Positions 18,257-31,064 are shown, numbered from the stretch's first letter. The stretch is 64,000 nt of DNA from Pseudomonas rubra (GCF_028656935.1 NZ_JAMDGZ010000006.1:29994-93993); one strand, 5' to 3'. The notes: generated by a model from the letters alone, not told the origin. A program made the numbers and translations.

Positions 18257-19711
18257 ATGAGCAGCCAGCCGCATCTCGATTCGTCATCCGCCAGCATCGC
18301 CAGTCCAGCGCCCGGCAGCGGGCGCAAGCCGTTCGACCTGCTGCGCTGGTATGCCTTCGTCAGCCTTGCGATCATTCTCTCGGTGGCCGTGGGCCTGGGG
18401 CTGATTTCCAGCCGCTTCGTCATCAATGAAAGCGTCGAGCGCGATGCCTTGCTCACCGCCCAGTTCATCCAGGCGATTGCCCAGGCCGAAGTGCGCCATG
18501 TCTCGATTCCCAACGTGCGCACCATGGGCGAGCTGCTCGACCCGCGGCTGGACCAGGCCTTCCCCGACGTCGACCCCGAGGCGCGACGCAGCGCCCGGGG
18601 CGAGTTTCTCGACCATGTCGCGCACCTGCCAGACGTGTTACTGGCCAATATCTACGCCCCGGACCGCCTGGTGATCTGGTCGAGCAACCCGGCATTGGTG
18701 GGCAAGATGATCGAAGCCGACGACGACCTCGACCAGGCTTTCGATCAGAAAATGCGCGTGTCGGCCAGCTACCACAATGTCGACCAGGCGCGTGCCGAGC
18801 AGAAGTTCATCACCCCGCCTGAGCAACTGTTCATCGAGAACTACATCCCGTTGTTCGACGCTGACGGCAACAACGTCACGGCCATGGTCGAGATCTACAA
18901 GGAGCCCCATGACCTGATCCTGCGCATCGAGCGCGGGCTGCTGCTGATCTGGCTGGCCACGGCCATCGGCGCGGGGCTGGTGTACATCGGCCTGTACGGC
19001 ATCATGCGCCGCGCCGCCCGGCAGTTGGCGGTGCAGCAAAAGCGCCTGGTCAACAACGAGACCTACGTGGCCCTGGGCGAGATGTCCTCGGCGGTGGCCC
19101 ACAGCCTGCGCAACCCCCTGGCGAGCATTCGCTCAAGCGCCGAGCTGGCCCAGGAAATCGAAGAGGGCCCGGCGCAGAAGAACATCGGCGACATCATCAG
19201 CCAGGTCGATCGCATGTCGCACTGGGTGCGCGAGTTGCTGCAGTCTCTGCGGCCGCTCGACGACACGGCGGTGCCCGTGGACCTGCAGCGCGTGTTGCAG
19301 GACAGCCTGCAGGGCTTTGCCCCGCAGTTGTTGCGCAGCGGCGTGCGCCTGCAGTTGGGTGAGATACCTTCGGTTCAGGTGACCTGCCAGCCGGTGCTGC
19401 TTGGGCAGATCTTCACCAGCCTGATCGCCAATGCCCTGGAGGCCATGCCCGAAGGCGGCGAGTTGCGTATCGAGCGCGTCCGCCAGAGCCGCCAGGGCCT
19501 GACACTGCGCCTATGCGACAGCGGCAAAGGCATGACCGAGGAGCAGCAAGGCATGGCCTTCAAGCCGTTTTTCACCACCAAGCAGGGCGGGCTCGGGGTC
19601 GGGCTGATGCTGGTGCGGCGGATCATGGAGCGCTTTGGCGGCTCGGTGAAACTGAGCAGCGAAGAGGGCCAGGGAACCTGTGTGCTGCTGACATTCAAAC
19701 TGGCCGTGTAG
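18257..19711 (+). CDS. mnxS1: MnxS1-type membrane sensor histidine kinase
   Basis: 484 residues starting MSSQPHLDSSS; CAGGAG lies 6 nt upstream, and the longer frame lacks a ribosome site. Membrane helices at about 32-52 and 228-250 flank a periplasmic sensor domain of about 175 residues. The HisKA phospho-acceptor is H282 (SSAVAHSLRNPLASI). The HATPase has N box IANALEAMPEGG and G boxes CDSGKGM and FTTKQGGLGVGL. It is paralogous to the kinase at 23763 along its whole length. Known P. putida GB-1 work names two kinases, MnxS1 and MnxS2, and one regulator, MnxR, as required for Mn(II) oxidation; this locus has the same set, next to mcoA. Which kinase is S1 and which S2 is assigned here by order only. 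Confidence 0.82.
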   Translation: MSSQPHLDSSSASIASPAPGSGRKPFDLLRWYAFVSLAIILSVAVGLGLISSRFVINESVERDALLTAQFIQAIAQAEVRHVSIPNVRTMGELLDPRLDQAFPDVDPEARRSARGEFLDHVAHLPDVLLANIYAPDRLVIWSSNPALVGKMIEADDDLDQAFDQKMRVSASYHNVDQARAEQKFITPPEQLFIENYIPLFDADGNNVTAMVEIYKEPHDLILRIERGLLLIWLATAIGAGLVYIGLYGIMRRAARQLAVQQKRLVNNETYVALGEMSSAVAHSLRNPLASIRSSAELAQEIEEGPAQKNIGDIISQVDRMSHWVRELLQSLRPLDDTAVPVDLQRVLQDSLQGFAPQLLRSGVRLQLGEIPSVQVTCQPVLLGQIFTSLIANALEAMPEGGELRIERVRQSRQGLTLRLCDSGKGMTEEQQGMAFKPFFTTKQGGLGVGLMLVRRIMERFGGSVKLSSEEGQGTCVLLTFKLAV

Positions 19712-19774
19712 GCGCGCCTCAACATGGACTCTCGCCTGCATGGCCAGAGCCCGTGTCGAGACCACTCCCATTTT

Positions 19775-19788
19775 CCCCGGTTTTGGGT
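19775..19788. promoter_or_regulatory. Candidate MnxR operator (CCCC-GGTTTT-GGGT) upstream of mcoA
   Basis: CCCCGGTTTTGGGT matches the CCCC-N6-GGGG pattern with one mismatch. It lies 80 bp upstream of the sigma-54-like promoter of mcoA, a normal distance for an activator site. Confidence 0.4.
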
Positions 19789-19867
19789 GAGTCTTTTTTG
19801 AGTTCTCAACATGAAGTATTGCTAATAACTATATGAAAAATAACATCTAAATATCTTGATACAGATA

Positions 19868-19883
19868 TGGCCAAGTAATTGCA
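19868..19883 (+). promoter_or_regulatory. Probable sigma-54 promoter of mcoA
   Basis: TGGCCAAGTAATTGCA has the GG-N10-GC core and the TTGCA -12 box. It lies 36 bp upstream of the mcoA ATG. Confidence 0.6.
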
Positions 19884-19918
19884 CAACGACATTACCGGTC
19901 CCAAATCTGGTGAAGATA

Positions 19919-22699
<2,781 letters not shown>

Positions 22700-22714
22700 C
22701 CGGGGGAGGTCGCC

Positions 22715-23650
22715 ATGGGCGTTATAGCGAGTTGCCTGGCGCTGCTGTGGTTGTGCCTGAGCCTGCCGGGGCTGGCCGAGGAGGCGACGCCCTGGGGGGC
22801 GCAGTACTTCCCCAACACCGAATTGATCGACCAGGACGGTGAGCACCTGCGGTTTTTCGACGACCTGATCAAGGACAAGGTGGTGGTGATCAACTTTATC
22901 TTCACCGGTTGTGGCGACTCCTGCCCGCTGGAAACCGCGCGCCTGCGCCAGGTCCAGCAGTTGCTGGGCGAGCGGGTCGGGCGTGAGGTGTTCTTCTACT
23001 CGATCAGCATCGACCCACTGAGCGACAGCCCCGAGGTGCTCAAGGCCTACGCCGGCAAGTTCAAGGTCGGGCCCGGCTGGCGTTTTCTGACCGGTGACAA
23101 GCAGCAGATCGACGCCCTGCGGCGCACCCTGGGGTTGTTTATCGAAGGCGTCGACAACGGCCGCAGCCGCGACCATAACCTCAGCCTGATTGTCGGCAAC
23201 CAGGCCACCGGGCGCTGGATGAAAGCCTCGCCTTTCGAAAACCCGTGGATTCTTGCCGACCAGTTGGCCAACAGCCTGCAGAACTGGAAACAGCCCAGCA
23301 GCGAGCAAAGCTACGCCGATGCCCCGCAAATCCGCCCGCCGAGCAGCGGTGAGGAGCTGTTTCGCACCCGTTGCGCGGCCTGTCACAGCCTTGGCCCGGA
23401 GGATGGCCAGAGCACTGGCCTGCGTGCGGTCGGCCCCGACCTGCTGGGGGTAACCCGGCGCCGCGAGCACCGCTGGCTGAGCCGCTGGATTCGCGAGCCC
23501 GACCGCATGCTCGCCGAGCACGATCCCCAGGCCATGGCGCTCTACCAGCAGTTCAACGCGATAGCCATGCCCAACCTGCGCCTGGGCGAGGACGATACCC
23601 AGGCCCTGCTGACGTTTCTTGAGGAGGAGGCCGTGCGCCAGCTGCAATAG
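22715..23650 (+). CDS. Sco1/SenC copper chaperone fused to cytochrome c
   Basis: 311 residues with signal peptide (ending GLAEE). The N-terminal thioredoxin-like Sco domain carries the copper-binding CxxxC (TGCGDSCP, C66/C70) and the distal conserved His in RDHNLSLIV. A C-terminal cytochrome c domain has C220-A-A-C-H224 and a later Met (IAMPNLRLG) as likely axial ligand. GGGGGAGG precedes the ATG. It probably loads copper into McoA or passes its electrons on. It is one of three Sco proteins in the mnx block; only this one carries the heme domain. Confidence 0.88.
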   Translation: MGVIASCLALLWLCLSLPGLAEEATPWGAQYFPNTELIDQDGEHLRFFDDLIKDKVVVINFIFTGCGDSCPLETARLRQVQQLLGERVGREVFFYSISIDPLSDSPEVLKAYAGKFKVGPGWRFLTGDKQQIDALRRTLGLFIEGVDNGRSRDHNLSLIVGNQATGRWMKASPFENPWILADQLANSLQNWKQPSSEQSYADAPQIRPPSSGEELFRTRCAACHSLGPEDGQSTGLRAVGPDLLGVTRRREHRWLSRWIREPDRMLAEHDPQAMALYQQFNAIAMPNLRLGEDDTQALLTFLEEEAVRQLQ

Positions 23651-23711
23651 AGGCAAAATACTATCACTGCATCCCGAGCCATTAGTTTTGATATACGACG
23701 CCTGCCGGCGC

Positions 23712-23723
23712 GCTGGGCTATAA
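23712..23723 (+). promoter_or_regulatory. Shared promoter-like element GCTGGGCTATAA before mnxS2
   Basis: This 12-mer is identical to the one upstream of mnxS1 (18216-18227). It is 40 bp before the mnxS2 start and suggests the two kinase genes share a promoter type distinct from the sigma-54 promoters of their presumed targets. Confidence 0.4.
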
Positions 23724-25224
23724 GTTCTAAGAAAAAAAGCATCCACGGCAGGATCAGACCCGATGCAGATGCTCAACAAGAAACTGGCCGATGAGGGCCC
23801 CGACAGCCAGGCTACCCGCCGACCCTTGCGCCAGTTCAACCTGTTGCGCTGGTTCTCGTTGGTCAGCCTGTTGATCATCGCCTCGGTGGCAGGCGGGCTG
23901 GGCTATGTGTCGACGCGCTTTGTAGTCACCGACAGCGTCGAGCGCGATGCCATGCTCACCGCCCAGTTCATCCAGGCCATGGCCCAGGCCGAAGTGCGCC
24001 ATTCGCGTATCCCGCCGGGCACCACCATGGGTGAGTTGCTCGACCCGCGCCTGGACCAGCACCACCCAAGCGTCAACCCGACCCTGGCCGAATCCACCCG
24101 AGTGGAATTTCTCGACCATGTCGAGCACCTGCCCGACACCCTGCTGGCCAACGTCTACGCGCTGGACCGGACCATCGTCTGGTCGACCAACCCGGAACTG
24201 ATCGGCAAGAAAATCGAAGGCGATGACGACCTGGACGAGTCCTTCGAATCGAAGGTGGCGGTGTCGGCCAGTTACCACAAGGCCGACGAAGACCGCGAAG
24301 AGCAGAAGTTCCAGCGCGAGCCACAGTACCTGTTCATCGAGAACTACATCCCGATGTTCGACAGCCAGGGCCAGAAGGTGCTGTCGATGGTCGAGGTGTA
24401 CAAGGAGCCCCAGGACCTGGTGCGGCGCATCCAGCGCGGTTACGTGTTGATCTGGGCCTCGACCCTGCTAGGAGGGGCGTTGATCTACTTTGGCCTGTTC
24501 TGGATCGTGCGCCGTGCAGCGAGCATGCTGCAGACCCAACAAGCTCAGCTTGTGGCCAGCGAAACCTTTGTCGCCCTGGGCGAGATGTCCTCGACGGTGG
24601 CCCACAGCTTGCGCAACCCGTTGGCCAATATCCGCTCAAGCGCCGAACTGGCCCAGGACATTGCCAGCGCGCCTGCGCAAAAGAACATCAGCGACATCAT
24701 CAGCCAGGTTGACCGCATGTCGCGTTGGGTACGCGACTTGCTGGTATCGCTGCGGCCAATGAACGACGATGCCGAAGCGGTCGAGCTGGTGGCGGCGATC
24801 GATGACACCCGCCATGCCTACGCCCAGCAGCTGGAGCGGCACAAGGTCGTGGTGCAGGTCGACACGCCTGAAGCGGCCTGGGTGATCAGCCAGCCGGTAT
24901 TGCTCACCCAGATTCTCAACAGCCTGTTCGCCAACGCCCTGGAAGCCATGCCCAGCGGTGGGCGCCTGGAGGTGGCGGTGCACACCCTTGAAGACGGCCG
25001 GCAACTGCAACTGACCTTGAGCGACACCGGCAAGGGCATGACCCAGCAGCAGGAACGGATGGTCTTCAAGCCGTTTTTCACCACCAAGCAGGGCGGCCTT
25101 GGCGTCGGCCTGGTACTGGTCAAGCGGATCATGGAACGTTTTGGCGGCTCGGTGAGCCTGGCCAGCCGCGAAGAGGAAGGAACCCGTGTTTGCCTGATCT
25201 TCAACGTTGCAGTGGGAGGGGAAC

Positions 25225-26649
<1,425 letters not shown>

Positions 26650-26960
26650 TGCAGGCCTTGCACCAAGGCTGACAACGCCGCTCTAAAAAAACCTTACGAC
26701 ATACACCCGACAGGCTTTACCCCATCTCAAAGCCTGCGCCTTTGAGCCACTACACATTTTGCGATTGCGTGATGACGGTGAGGTGTGGGGCTTGAGATGA
26801 GGGAGGGCCGGTAGGTGTACGCCATAGGGGTTGTGGCGTCCTCGAGATCGAGCGCCGCCCGCGCGGCGCATCGCGGGCAAGACCCGCTCCCACATTTGTT
26901 GCAACGTGCCATGGCCTGAAGGAGCGGCGTTGTTAGCCTTTGCCTATGCCGCGATGAGGG
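26650..26960. other. 311-bp intergenic region with a repeat element
   Basis: No gene is seen. A 19-bp inverted repeat with one mismatch (26665-26683 and 26922-26940) brackets most of the region. The right part is a dispersed repeat (see 26844-26940). It separates the convergent mnxR and tenA genes. Confidence 0.7.
26844..26940 (+). repeat. Dispersed REP-related repeat, copy 1
   Basis: About 97 bp nearly identical in order and content to 30785-30880. Both contain GAGATCGAGCGCCGCCCGCG, a REP-like palindrome core, GTTGCAACGTGCCATGGCCT and GGCGTTGT(T/C)AGCCT. It belongs to the non-coding gap between mnxR and tenA. Confidence 0.8.
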
Positions 26961-27623
26961 TTACCCCACAGCATCCAGCCCCATTTGCCAGAAGTCCGCT
27001 TCCAGCCGCGAGGCCTGGGCGAAGATCTTGACCAGGTCCTCGAAGCGGCGTTCGGTCATGCTCCGCGCGGCCAGATCGTCCAGGTGCGCACGGGCGGCAG
27101 TGGCGACGCCCTGGTAAGCGGCGCCGGCGTATTCGCCGATCCACTCGCGATACGGGTGATCGCCCAGCGCCTGGACACCGTTGGGCGTCAGCCGGGTGCC
27201 GATTTCGGCGTAACCGATCACGCACGGCGCCAGTGCCACGTGCAGGTCAAGCAGGTCGCCCGCAGCGCCGCAGTCGAGCACGAAGCGGGTGTAGGCCACG
27301 GTCGCCTGGTGCTCCGGCGTCGCCGCCAGATCTTCAGCCGACAGCCCCCAGCGCTGGCACAGGCGCACGTGCAGCTCGGTTTCGTCGAGAATCGCCGCAA
27401 GCCCGGCCTGGGCGGCGCGGATATCGGCGAGGGTGCGGCTCTTGTAGGCGGCCAGGGCCCAGGAGCGGGCGAACTGGATCAGGAACAGGTAGTCCTGTAC
27501 CAGGTACTGGCGAAACGCCGGTTGCGCCAAGGTGCCGGCACCCATCTGACGGACGAAGTCGTGCTCGACGTAGCTGTGCCAGTCGGTGGCAGCGGCCTGT
27601 TTCAGGCGCTCGAAGATATCCAT
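26961..27623 (-). CDS. tenA: TenA-family protein, Cys-type (thiaminase II/aminopyrimidine aminohydrolase)
   Basis: 220 residues, all helical. TenA signatures are FRQYLVQDYLFLIQFARSWALAAYKS near the N-terminus, the Cys nucleophile in ALAPCVIGYAEIG, and the C-terminal Glu in ASRLEADFWQMGL. These match the TenA-C class that hydrolyses aminopyrimidine thiamin-breakdown products to HMP. It starts 3 nt after the stop of a second TenA-like gene. Its placement next to the mnx and T2SS genes has no obvious metabolic reason. Confidence 0.88.
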   Translation of the reverse strand: MDIFERLKQAAATDWHSYVEHDFVRQMGAGTLAQPAFRQYLVQDYLFLIQFARSWALAAYKSRTLADIRAAQAGLAAILDETELHVRLCQRWGLSAEDLAATPEHQATVAYTRFVLDCGAAGDLLDLHVALAPCVIGYAEIGTRLTPNGVQALGDHPYREWIGEYAGAAYQGVATAARAHLDDLAARSMTERRFEDLVKIFAQASRLEADFWQMGLDAVG

Positions 27624-27626
27624 GGC

Positions 27627-28274
27627 TTACCCCTTGAGGTCGTAGGCGGCGTCGAAGAACGCCCGCTCCAGCGCAACGCTGCGCAGGAAAAAATCGCGGC
27701 TGACTTGCGCCTGATCCGGCCCGACCCGGTCCAGTTCGGCGCGCAGGAAGGCGACGAAGTCCTGGAACGCCGGGCTGTTGTGCAGGGTGATCCATTCGGC
27801 GTGCTCGAAGCGCGGCGGCAAGGGTTCGCGGGCCCGCAAGCCCCAGTCCAGGTACAAGCCTTCGGCGACGTTGAGCACCGCCAGGGCGGCGGCGTAGGAG
27901 CGGGTTGCGGCGGCTTCGCGCATGATCGCCTTGAAGCCGGCAGTCGGTGCAGAATCTGGCGTTTCAAGGCGCTGCGCCTGGCTAACGCCCAGGGCCTGGA
28001 AGGCACGCAGGAAGTAAGTGTTCTCTTCACCGGCAATCATCCCGGCAAAGCGCCCCAGGCGGATACGTGCCTCGAAGGTGTCGGCGCTGGCCATGGCGGC
28101 GCCGAGCAGGGTCAGGAAGGCATCGATGAAGCGGTGGTCCTGAACCAGGTAGTTGATCAGCACCGGGTCGGCCAGGCTGCCGTCGAGCAGTTCGTTGACG
28201 AAACGGTGTTCGATGCACTGGGTCCAGCTCGGTTCACTGTGCTGGCGAAGGCTGTCGGTAAAGCGCGCGGTCAT
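27627..28274 (-). CDS. TenA-family protein lacking the catalytic Cys
   Basis: 215 residues starting MTARFTDSLRQHSEPSW; AAGGAC lies upstream, and the longer frame is a shadow of gspF. The N-terminal block LINYLVQDHRFIDAFLTLLG and the C-terminal SRDFFLRSVALERAFFDAAYD are TenA-like. The segment corresponding to the nucleophile reads AVLNVAEGLYLDWG, with no Cys. This is the TenA-E situation, where a Glu pair is thought to replace the Cys. Its substrate may be a related pyrimidine, such as formylaminopyrimidine. It is 56 nt after gspF, so it may be read through from it. Confidence 0.8.
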   Translation of the reverse strand: MTARFTDSLRQHSEPSWTQCIEHRFVNELLDGSLADPVLINYLVQDHRFIDAFLTLLGAAMASADTFEARIRLGRFAGMIAGEENTYFLRAFQALGVSQAQRLETPDSAPTAGFKAIMREAAATRSYAAALAVLNVAEGLYLDWGLRAREPLPPRFEHAEWITLHNSPAFQDFVAFLRAELDRVGPDQAQVSRDFFLRSVALERAFFDAAYDLKG

Positions 28275-28330
28275 GCTGCTGTCCTTTTTCGGCTGGCCGA
28301 ATCTATACAGCAAGGCCCGGGGATTGTCAT

Positions 28331-29518
28331 CTAGTGGATGCTGGAGGCCAGTTCGAAAATCGGCATGTACATCAAGATCACAATCAAGCCTATCAACAGG
28401 CCGATAAAGGTCATCAGCAGCGGCTCGAACAGGCGCACGAACCACTCGATCCAGCGGCTGATTTCTTCGTCGTAGAAGTCGGCGCTGCGCTCCATCATCT
28501 GCCCCAGATTGCCCGATTGCTCACCGGCGCGCAGCAAGCGCAGCGACACGGGGGTCACCAGTTGCCCGGCCTCGAGCGCCGCCGACAGCGACAGGCCTTC
28601 CTTGACCCGTTCACAAGCCTGCTCAAGCCGCAGTGCACTGGCCGCGCCGAGCAGGCCGCGGGCCATGGCCATGGCGGTGAGGATCGGGATGCCGCCTTGC
28701 AGGAGGATCCCCAGTGAGCGATAGAAGCGCGCCAGTTCGTACATCACCAGGCGCTGGTGCAGGGCCGGCAAGCGCTGCAACTGGCGGTTCAGCCAGCGGC
28801 GCAGGCGCAGGTTGCGGCGCAGGCCAAACAGCAGCGCCATCAGCAGCACAAAGCCGCTGCCCATGACCATCTGGTGGGCATGCAGGAACATCCCGGCCTG
28901 CATCAGCCAGCGCGACATCCATGGTAGCTCCGTGCCCAGGCCTTCAAACACCAGGCTGAAGCGCGGCACCACATAGCCCAGCAGAAACAGCACCACACCG
29001 CCGCCGACCAGCAACAGCAACAGCGGGTAGATCGAGGCGCTGACGATCTTCTGCCGCACAGCGTCCATGCGCTGGCGATAGGCGACGTAACGGCCCAGGG
29101 CATCGCCCAGGGCGCCGGTCTTCTCGCTCGATTGCACCAGTGCCACGTACAACGGCGGAAAAACGCTGGGCAACTGCGCCAGGGCCTGGGACAACGACTT
29201 GCCTTCATACAGCAGCCGCACCAGTTCACTGAGGGTCTTGCGCGCCTGGGGCGCAGTCTCTTTCTCGGCCAGACTCTCCAGGGCATCGATCAGGGGCAGG
29301 CCAGCGTTGAGCAGGGTGGTCAGCTCCTGGCTGAACAACACCAGGTTGAACACCTCGCTGCGCCGCCAGCGCAAGCCGGCCAGGCGCTGGCAACTGCGCA
29401 CGCTGACCACCCGCAGGCCTTGCTGCTCGACCTGCTCGCGGGCCTGGCCCGGGTCCTGGGCGTCAACCTGAAGCACGACCACACCGGCCTTGCCCAGGGC
29501 CTTGAGTTCATAGCGCAT
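28331..29518 (-). CDS. gspF: Type II secretion inner-membrane platform protein GspF-like
   Basis: 395 residues; the ATG at 29518 is chosen because GGAGGG lies 7 nt upstream, whereas the GTG at 29524 would be too close. Two T2SSF domains are visible: FSQELTTLLNAGLPLIDALESL and YELARFYRSLGILLQGGIPILTAMAMA. Three membrane helices are present, the last near the C-terminus (LLMTFIGLLIGLIVILMYMPIF). It lies 15 nt after gspG. The rest of the machine (GspE, secretin, pseudopilins) is 13 kb away on the other strand, so this pair appears to complete that set. Confidence 0.93.
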   Translation of the reverse strand: MRYELKALGKAGVVVLQVDAQDPGQAREQVEQQGLRVVSVRSCQRLAGLRWRRSEVFNLVLFSQELTTLLNAGLPLIDALESLAEKETAPQARKTLSELVRLLYEGKSLSQALAQLPSVFPPLYVALVQSSEKTGALGDALGRYVAYRQRMDAVRQKIVSASIYPLLLLLVGGGVVLFLLGYVVPRFSLVFEGLGTELPWMSRWLMQAGMFLHAHQMVMGSGFVLLMALLFGLRRNLRLRRWLNRQLQRLPALHQRLVMYELARFYRSLGILLQGGIPILTAMAMARGLLGAASALRLEQACERVKEGLSLSAALEAGQLVTPVSLRLLRAGEQSGNLGQMMERSADFYDEEISRWIEWFVRLFEPLLMTFIGLLIGLIVILMYMPIFELASSIH

Positions 29519-29533
29519 GCGCACGCCCTCCGG

Positions 29534-29956
29534 TTATTGCCAGCTGGTGATCTCGGCGTTCTCGCCATCGCCGCCGGGCTGGCCGTCCTTGCCCATCGAC
29601 AGCAAGTCGAACTCGCCGTTTTCCCCCGGTTGGCGATAGATGTAGCTACGGCCCCAGGGGTCTTGCGGGACCTTCTTCTGCAGGTACGGGCCCGACCAGC
29701 GCACTTCGTCGCTGGGCGCCGCCACCAGGGCCTGCAGGCCTTGCTCGGAATTGGGGTAATGCCCCACCTCCAGGCGGTACAGGTCCAGGGCCTTGCTCAG
29801 GCCTTCGATCTGCGCCCGGGCCACCTTGGCCTCCGAGCGCCCCAACTGGCTGAAGTACTTGGGCGCGACGATGCCGGCCAAGAGCCCCAGCACCACCAGC
29901 ACCACCAACAGTTCGAGCAGGGTGAAGCCGTGTTGCGTGCGGTATTTGTTGTTCAT
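29534..29956 (-). CDS. gspG: Major pseudopilin GspG-like
   Basis: 140 residues; the start at 29956 follows GGAGGG, and the longer upstream frame is not coding. A short leader ending in Gly precedes FTLLELLVVLVVLGLLAGIVAPKYF: a prepilin peptidase site with Glu at +5. The rest is GspG-like: SEAKVARAQIEGLSKALDLYRLEVGHYP, VPQDPWGRSY, and a C-terminal loop SMGKDGQPGGDGENAEI rich in Asp/Gly that is the usual calcium site. It should form the core of the secretion pseudopilus. No prepilin peptidase gene is in the window, so a genomic PilD is assumed. Confidence 0.93.
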   Translation of the reverse strand: MNNKYRTQHGFTLLELLVVLVVLGLLAGIVAPKYFSQLGRSEAKVARAQIEGLSKALDLYRLEVGHYPNSEQGLQALVAAPSDEVRWSGPYLQKKVPQDPWGRSYIYRQPGENGEFDLLSMGKDGQPGGDGENAEITSWQ

Positions 29957-30044
29957 TGCCAGGCCCTCCACAGATGTGCTGCAAGGGCTTATGCAAATGC
30001 CGTGCGCGTCTGCGCCGGGCCTTTGCCCTGCGGCCCTGGCAAGG

Positions 30045-30059
30045 CGGCACAGTGCTTGC
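30045..30059 (+). promoter_or_regulatory. Sigma-54-like promoter ahead of the transglycosylase gene
   Basis: CGGCACAGTGCTTGC has the GG-N10-GC core with a perfect TTGC. It is 75 bp upstream of the transglycosylase ATG. The nearby G/C dyads lie downstream of it, which is unusual for an activator site. Confidence 0.4.
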
Positions 30060-30085
30060 GTCAGTAGGGTAAAGCCCTGGCGATC

Positions 30086-30110
30086 GGGGCATATGCCCCA
30101 CTTTCTGGGG
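30086..30110. promoter_or_regulatory. Candidate MnxR operator pair between gspG and the transglycosylase
   Basis: GGGGCATATGCCCC (30086-30099) is a perfect palindrome and abuts CCCC-ACTTTCT-GGGG (30096-30110). They resemble the dyads upstream of mnxG and the T2SS-csgEFG operon. The site could serve gspGF on the minus strand, the transglycosylase gene, or both. Confidence 0.4.
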
Positions 30111-30133
30111 GATGCAACGGGGAGGGTGGCACG

Positions 30134-30733
30134 ATGCGCTGGCTCACTGCGGGAATCCTGGCCTGGTTGGCCAGCAGCAATCTGGTTCAGGCCGATGTGT
30201 ATATCTCGGTCAAGGCCGATGGCAGCTATGTGTTGAGCAATGTGCACCGGCCGGGGCGCAGCTATCAGCGGGTGATCAGCGAGACGGCGCTGAGCCTGGC
30301 CAGCAGCGGCCCGCAGTTGATCACCGGCATGCCCTACGCCGAAGAGGTGGCGGCTGCAGCGCAAGACAACGACCTGCCGGCGGCGTTGCTGCACGCGGTG
30401 ATCCAGGCCGAATCGCGCTACGACCCCAATGCCCGCTCCAGCAGTGGTGCGGTGGGCCTGATGCAACTGATGCCCGACACCGCCAAGGCCATGGGGGTGA
30501 AGAACGTGCTTGATCCCGCCGCCAACGTGCAGGGTGGCGCGCGCTACCTCAAGCGCATGCTGACGCTGTTCGACAACGACATCACCCTGGCGGTCGCCGC
30601 CTACAACGCCGGGCCCGATGCGGTGATGCGCCGCGGCCGGGTGGTACCGCCGTTCGCCGAGACCCAGCGCTATGTGCCCAAGGTGCTGCGCCAGTACCGG
30701 CGGCTGCAGGGCTTGGCGGTGGATGCACCTTAG
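30134..30733 (+). CDS. Soluble lytic murein transglycosylase (SLT domain)
   Basis: 199 residues with signal peptide (MRWLTAGILAWLASSNLVQA). A short DUF4124-like segment (DVYISVKADGSYVLSN) is followed by an SLT lysozyme-like domain. The catalytic Glu is E93 in IQAESRYDPNA; other motifs are GAVGLMQLMPDTA, GARYLKRML and VAAYNAGPDAV. GGGAGG precedes the ATG. It is divergent from gspG. Small transglycosylases of this kind open the cell wall for envelope-spanning machines, so a role in assembling the secretion system encoded around it is a fair inference. Confidence 0.9.
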   Translation: MRWLTAGILAWLASSNLVQADVYISVKADGSYVLSNVHRPGRSYQRVISETALSLASSGPQLITGMPYAEEVAAAAQDNDLPAALLHAVIQAESRYDPNARSSSGAVGLMQLMPDTAKAMGVKNVLDPAANVQGGARYLKRMLTLFDNDITLAVAAYNAGPDAVMRRGRVVPPFAETQRYVPKVLRQYRRLQGLAVDAP

Positions 30734-30784
30734 TAATTGCCTGTGGGAGATTTTATGGTTCGCCGCAAGGTTTGTTGCGCTCTT

Positions 30785-30880
30785 GAGATCGAGCGCCGCC
30801 CGCGCGGCGCATCGCCGGCAAGGCCAGCTCCCACATTGGTTGCAACGTGCCATGGCCTGTGAGGGTGGCGTTGTCAGCCT
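30785..30880 (+). repeat. Dispersed REP-related repeat, copy 2
   Basis: Near-duplicate of 26844-26940. A 26-bp part of its left flank (30774-30799) recurs exactly, in reverse orientation, at 52137-52162. Confidence 0.8.
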
Positions 30881-30921
30881 GGGTGCTAGGCGCGAGCGCG
30901 GGTCGAGGCTGCAAGCTTAAT

Positions 30922-30956
30922 CCCCGATTAGTGGGGAATACCGGGGAATCAGCCCC
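30922..30956. promoter_or_regulatory. Candidate MnxR operators upstream of mnxG
   Basis: CCCC-GATTAGT-GGGG (30922-30936) and GGGG-AATCAG-CCCC (30943-30956) lie 53-85 bp upstream of the -24 element. The second shares a 10-mer (CCGGGGAATC, reverse GATTCCCCGG) with the mnxS1 upstream region at 18206-18215. Confidence 0.45.
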
Positions 30957-31008
30957 AATCAAGATTCACTAGGCTTTGTAAGCATTTAAAAAATAACGAT
31001 AAAAAATC

Positions 31009-31024
31009 TGGCATGGGCCTTGCT
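31009..31024 (+). promoter_or_regulatory. Sigma-54 promoter of mnxG
   Basis: TGGCATGGGCCTTGCT matches TGGCACG-N4-TTGCT with one change and correct spacing. It is 41 bp upstream of the mnxG ATG, downstream of an A/T-rich stretch (30979-31007) that could favour IHF bending. Confidence 0.7.
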
Positions 31025-31064
31025 CAAGCCCTTCCAGAGTCCCCTTGCACCACAGAGGCACGCC

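Larger units (their letters stand above)
30734..31064. other. 331-bp intergenic region upstream of mnxG
   Basis: No gene. It holds the second copy of a dispersed repeat (30785-30880), the candidate operators (30922-30956) and the sigma-54-type promoter of mnxG (31009-31024). Confidence 0.75.

Noticed and set aside
30014..30028. Minus-strand sigma-54 element for gspG
   Set aside because: GG-N10-GC spacing is present but the -12 box reads CGGC and the -24 is poor.
29957..30853. Long upstream extension of the gspG frame
   Set aside because: The extension runs antisense through the transglycosylase gene; the prepilin leader and ribosome site set the start at 29956.
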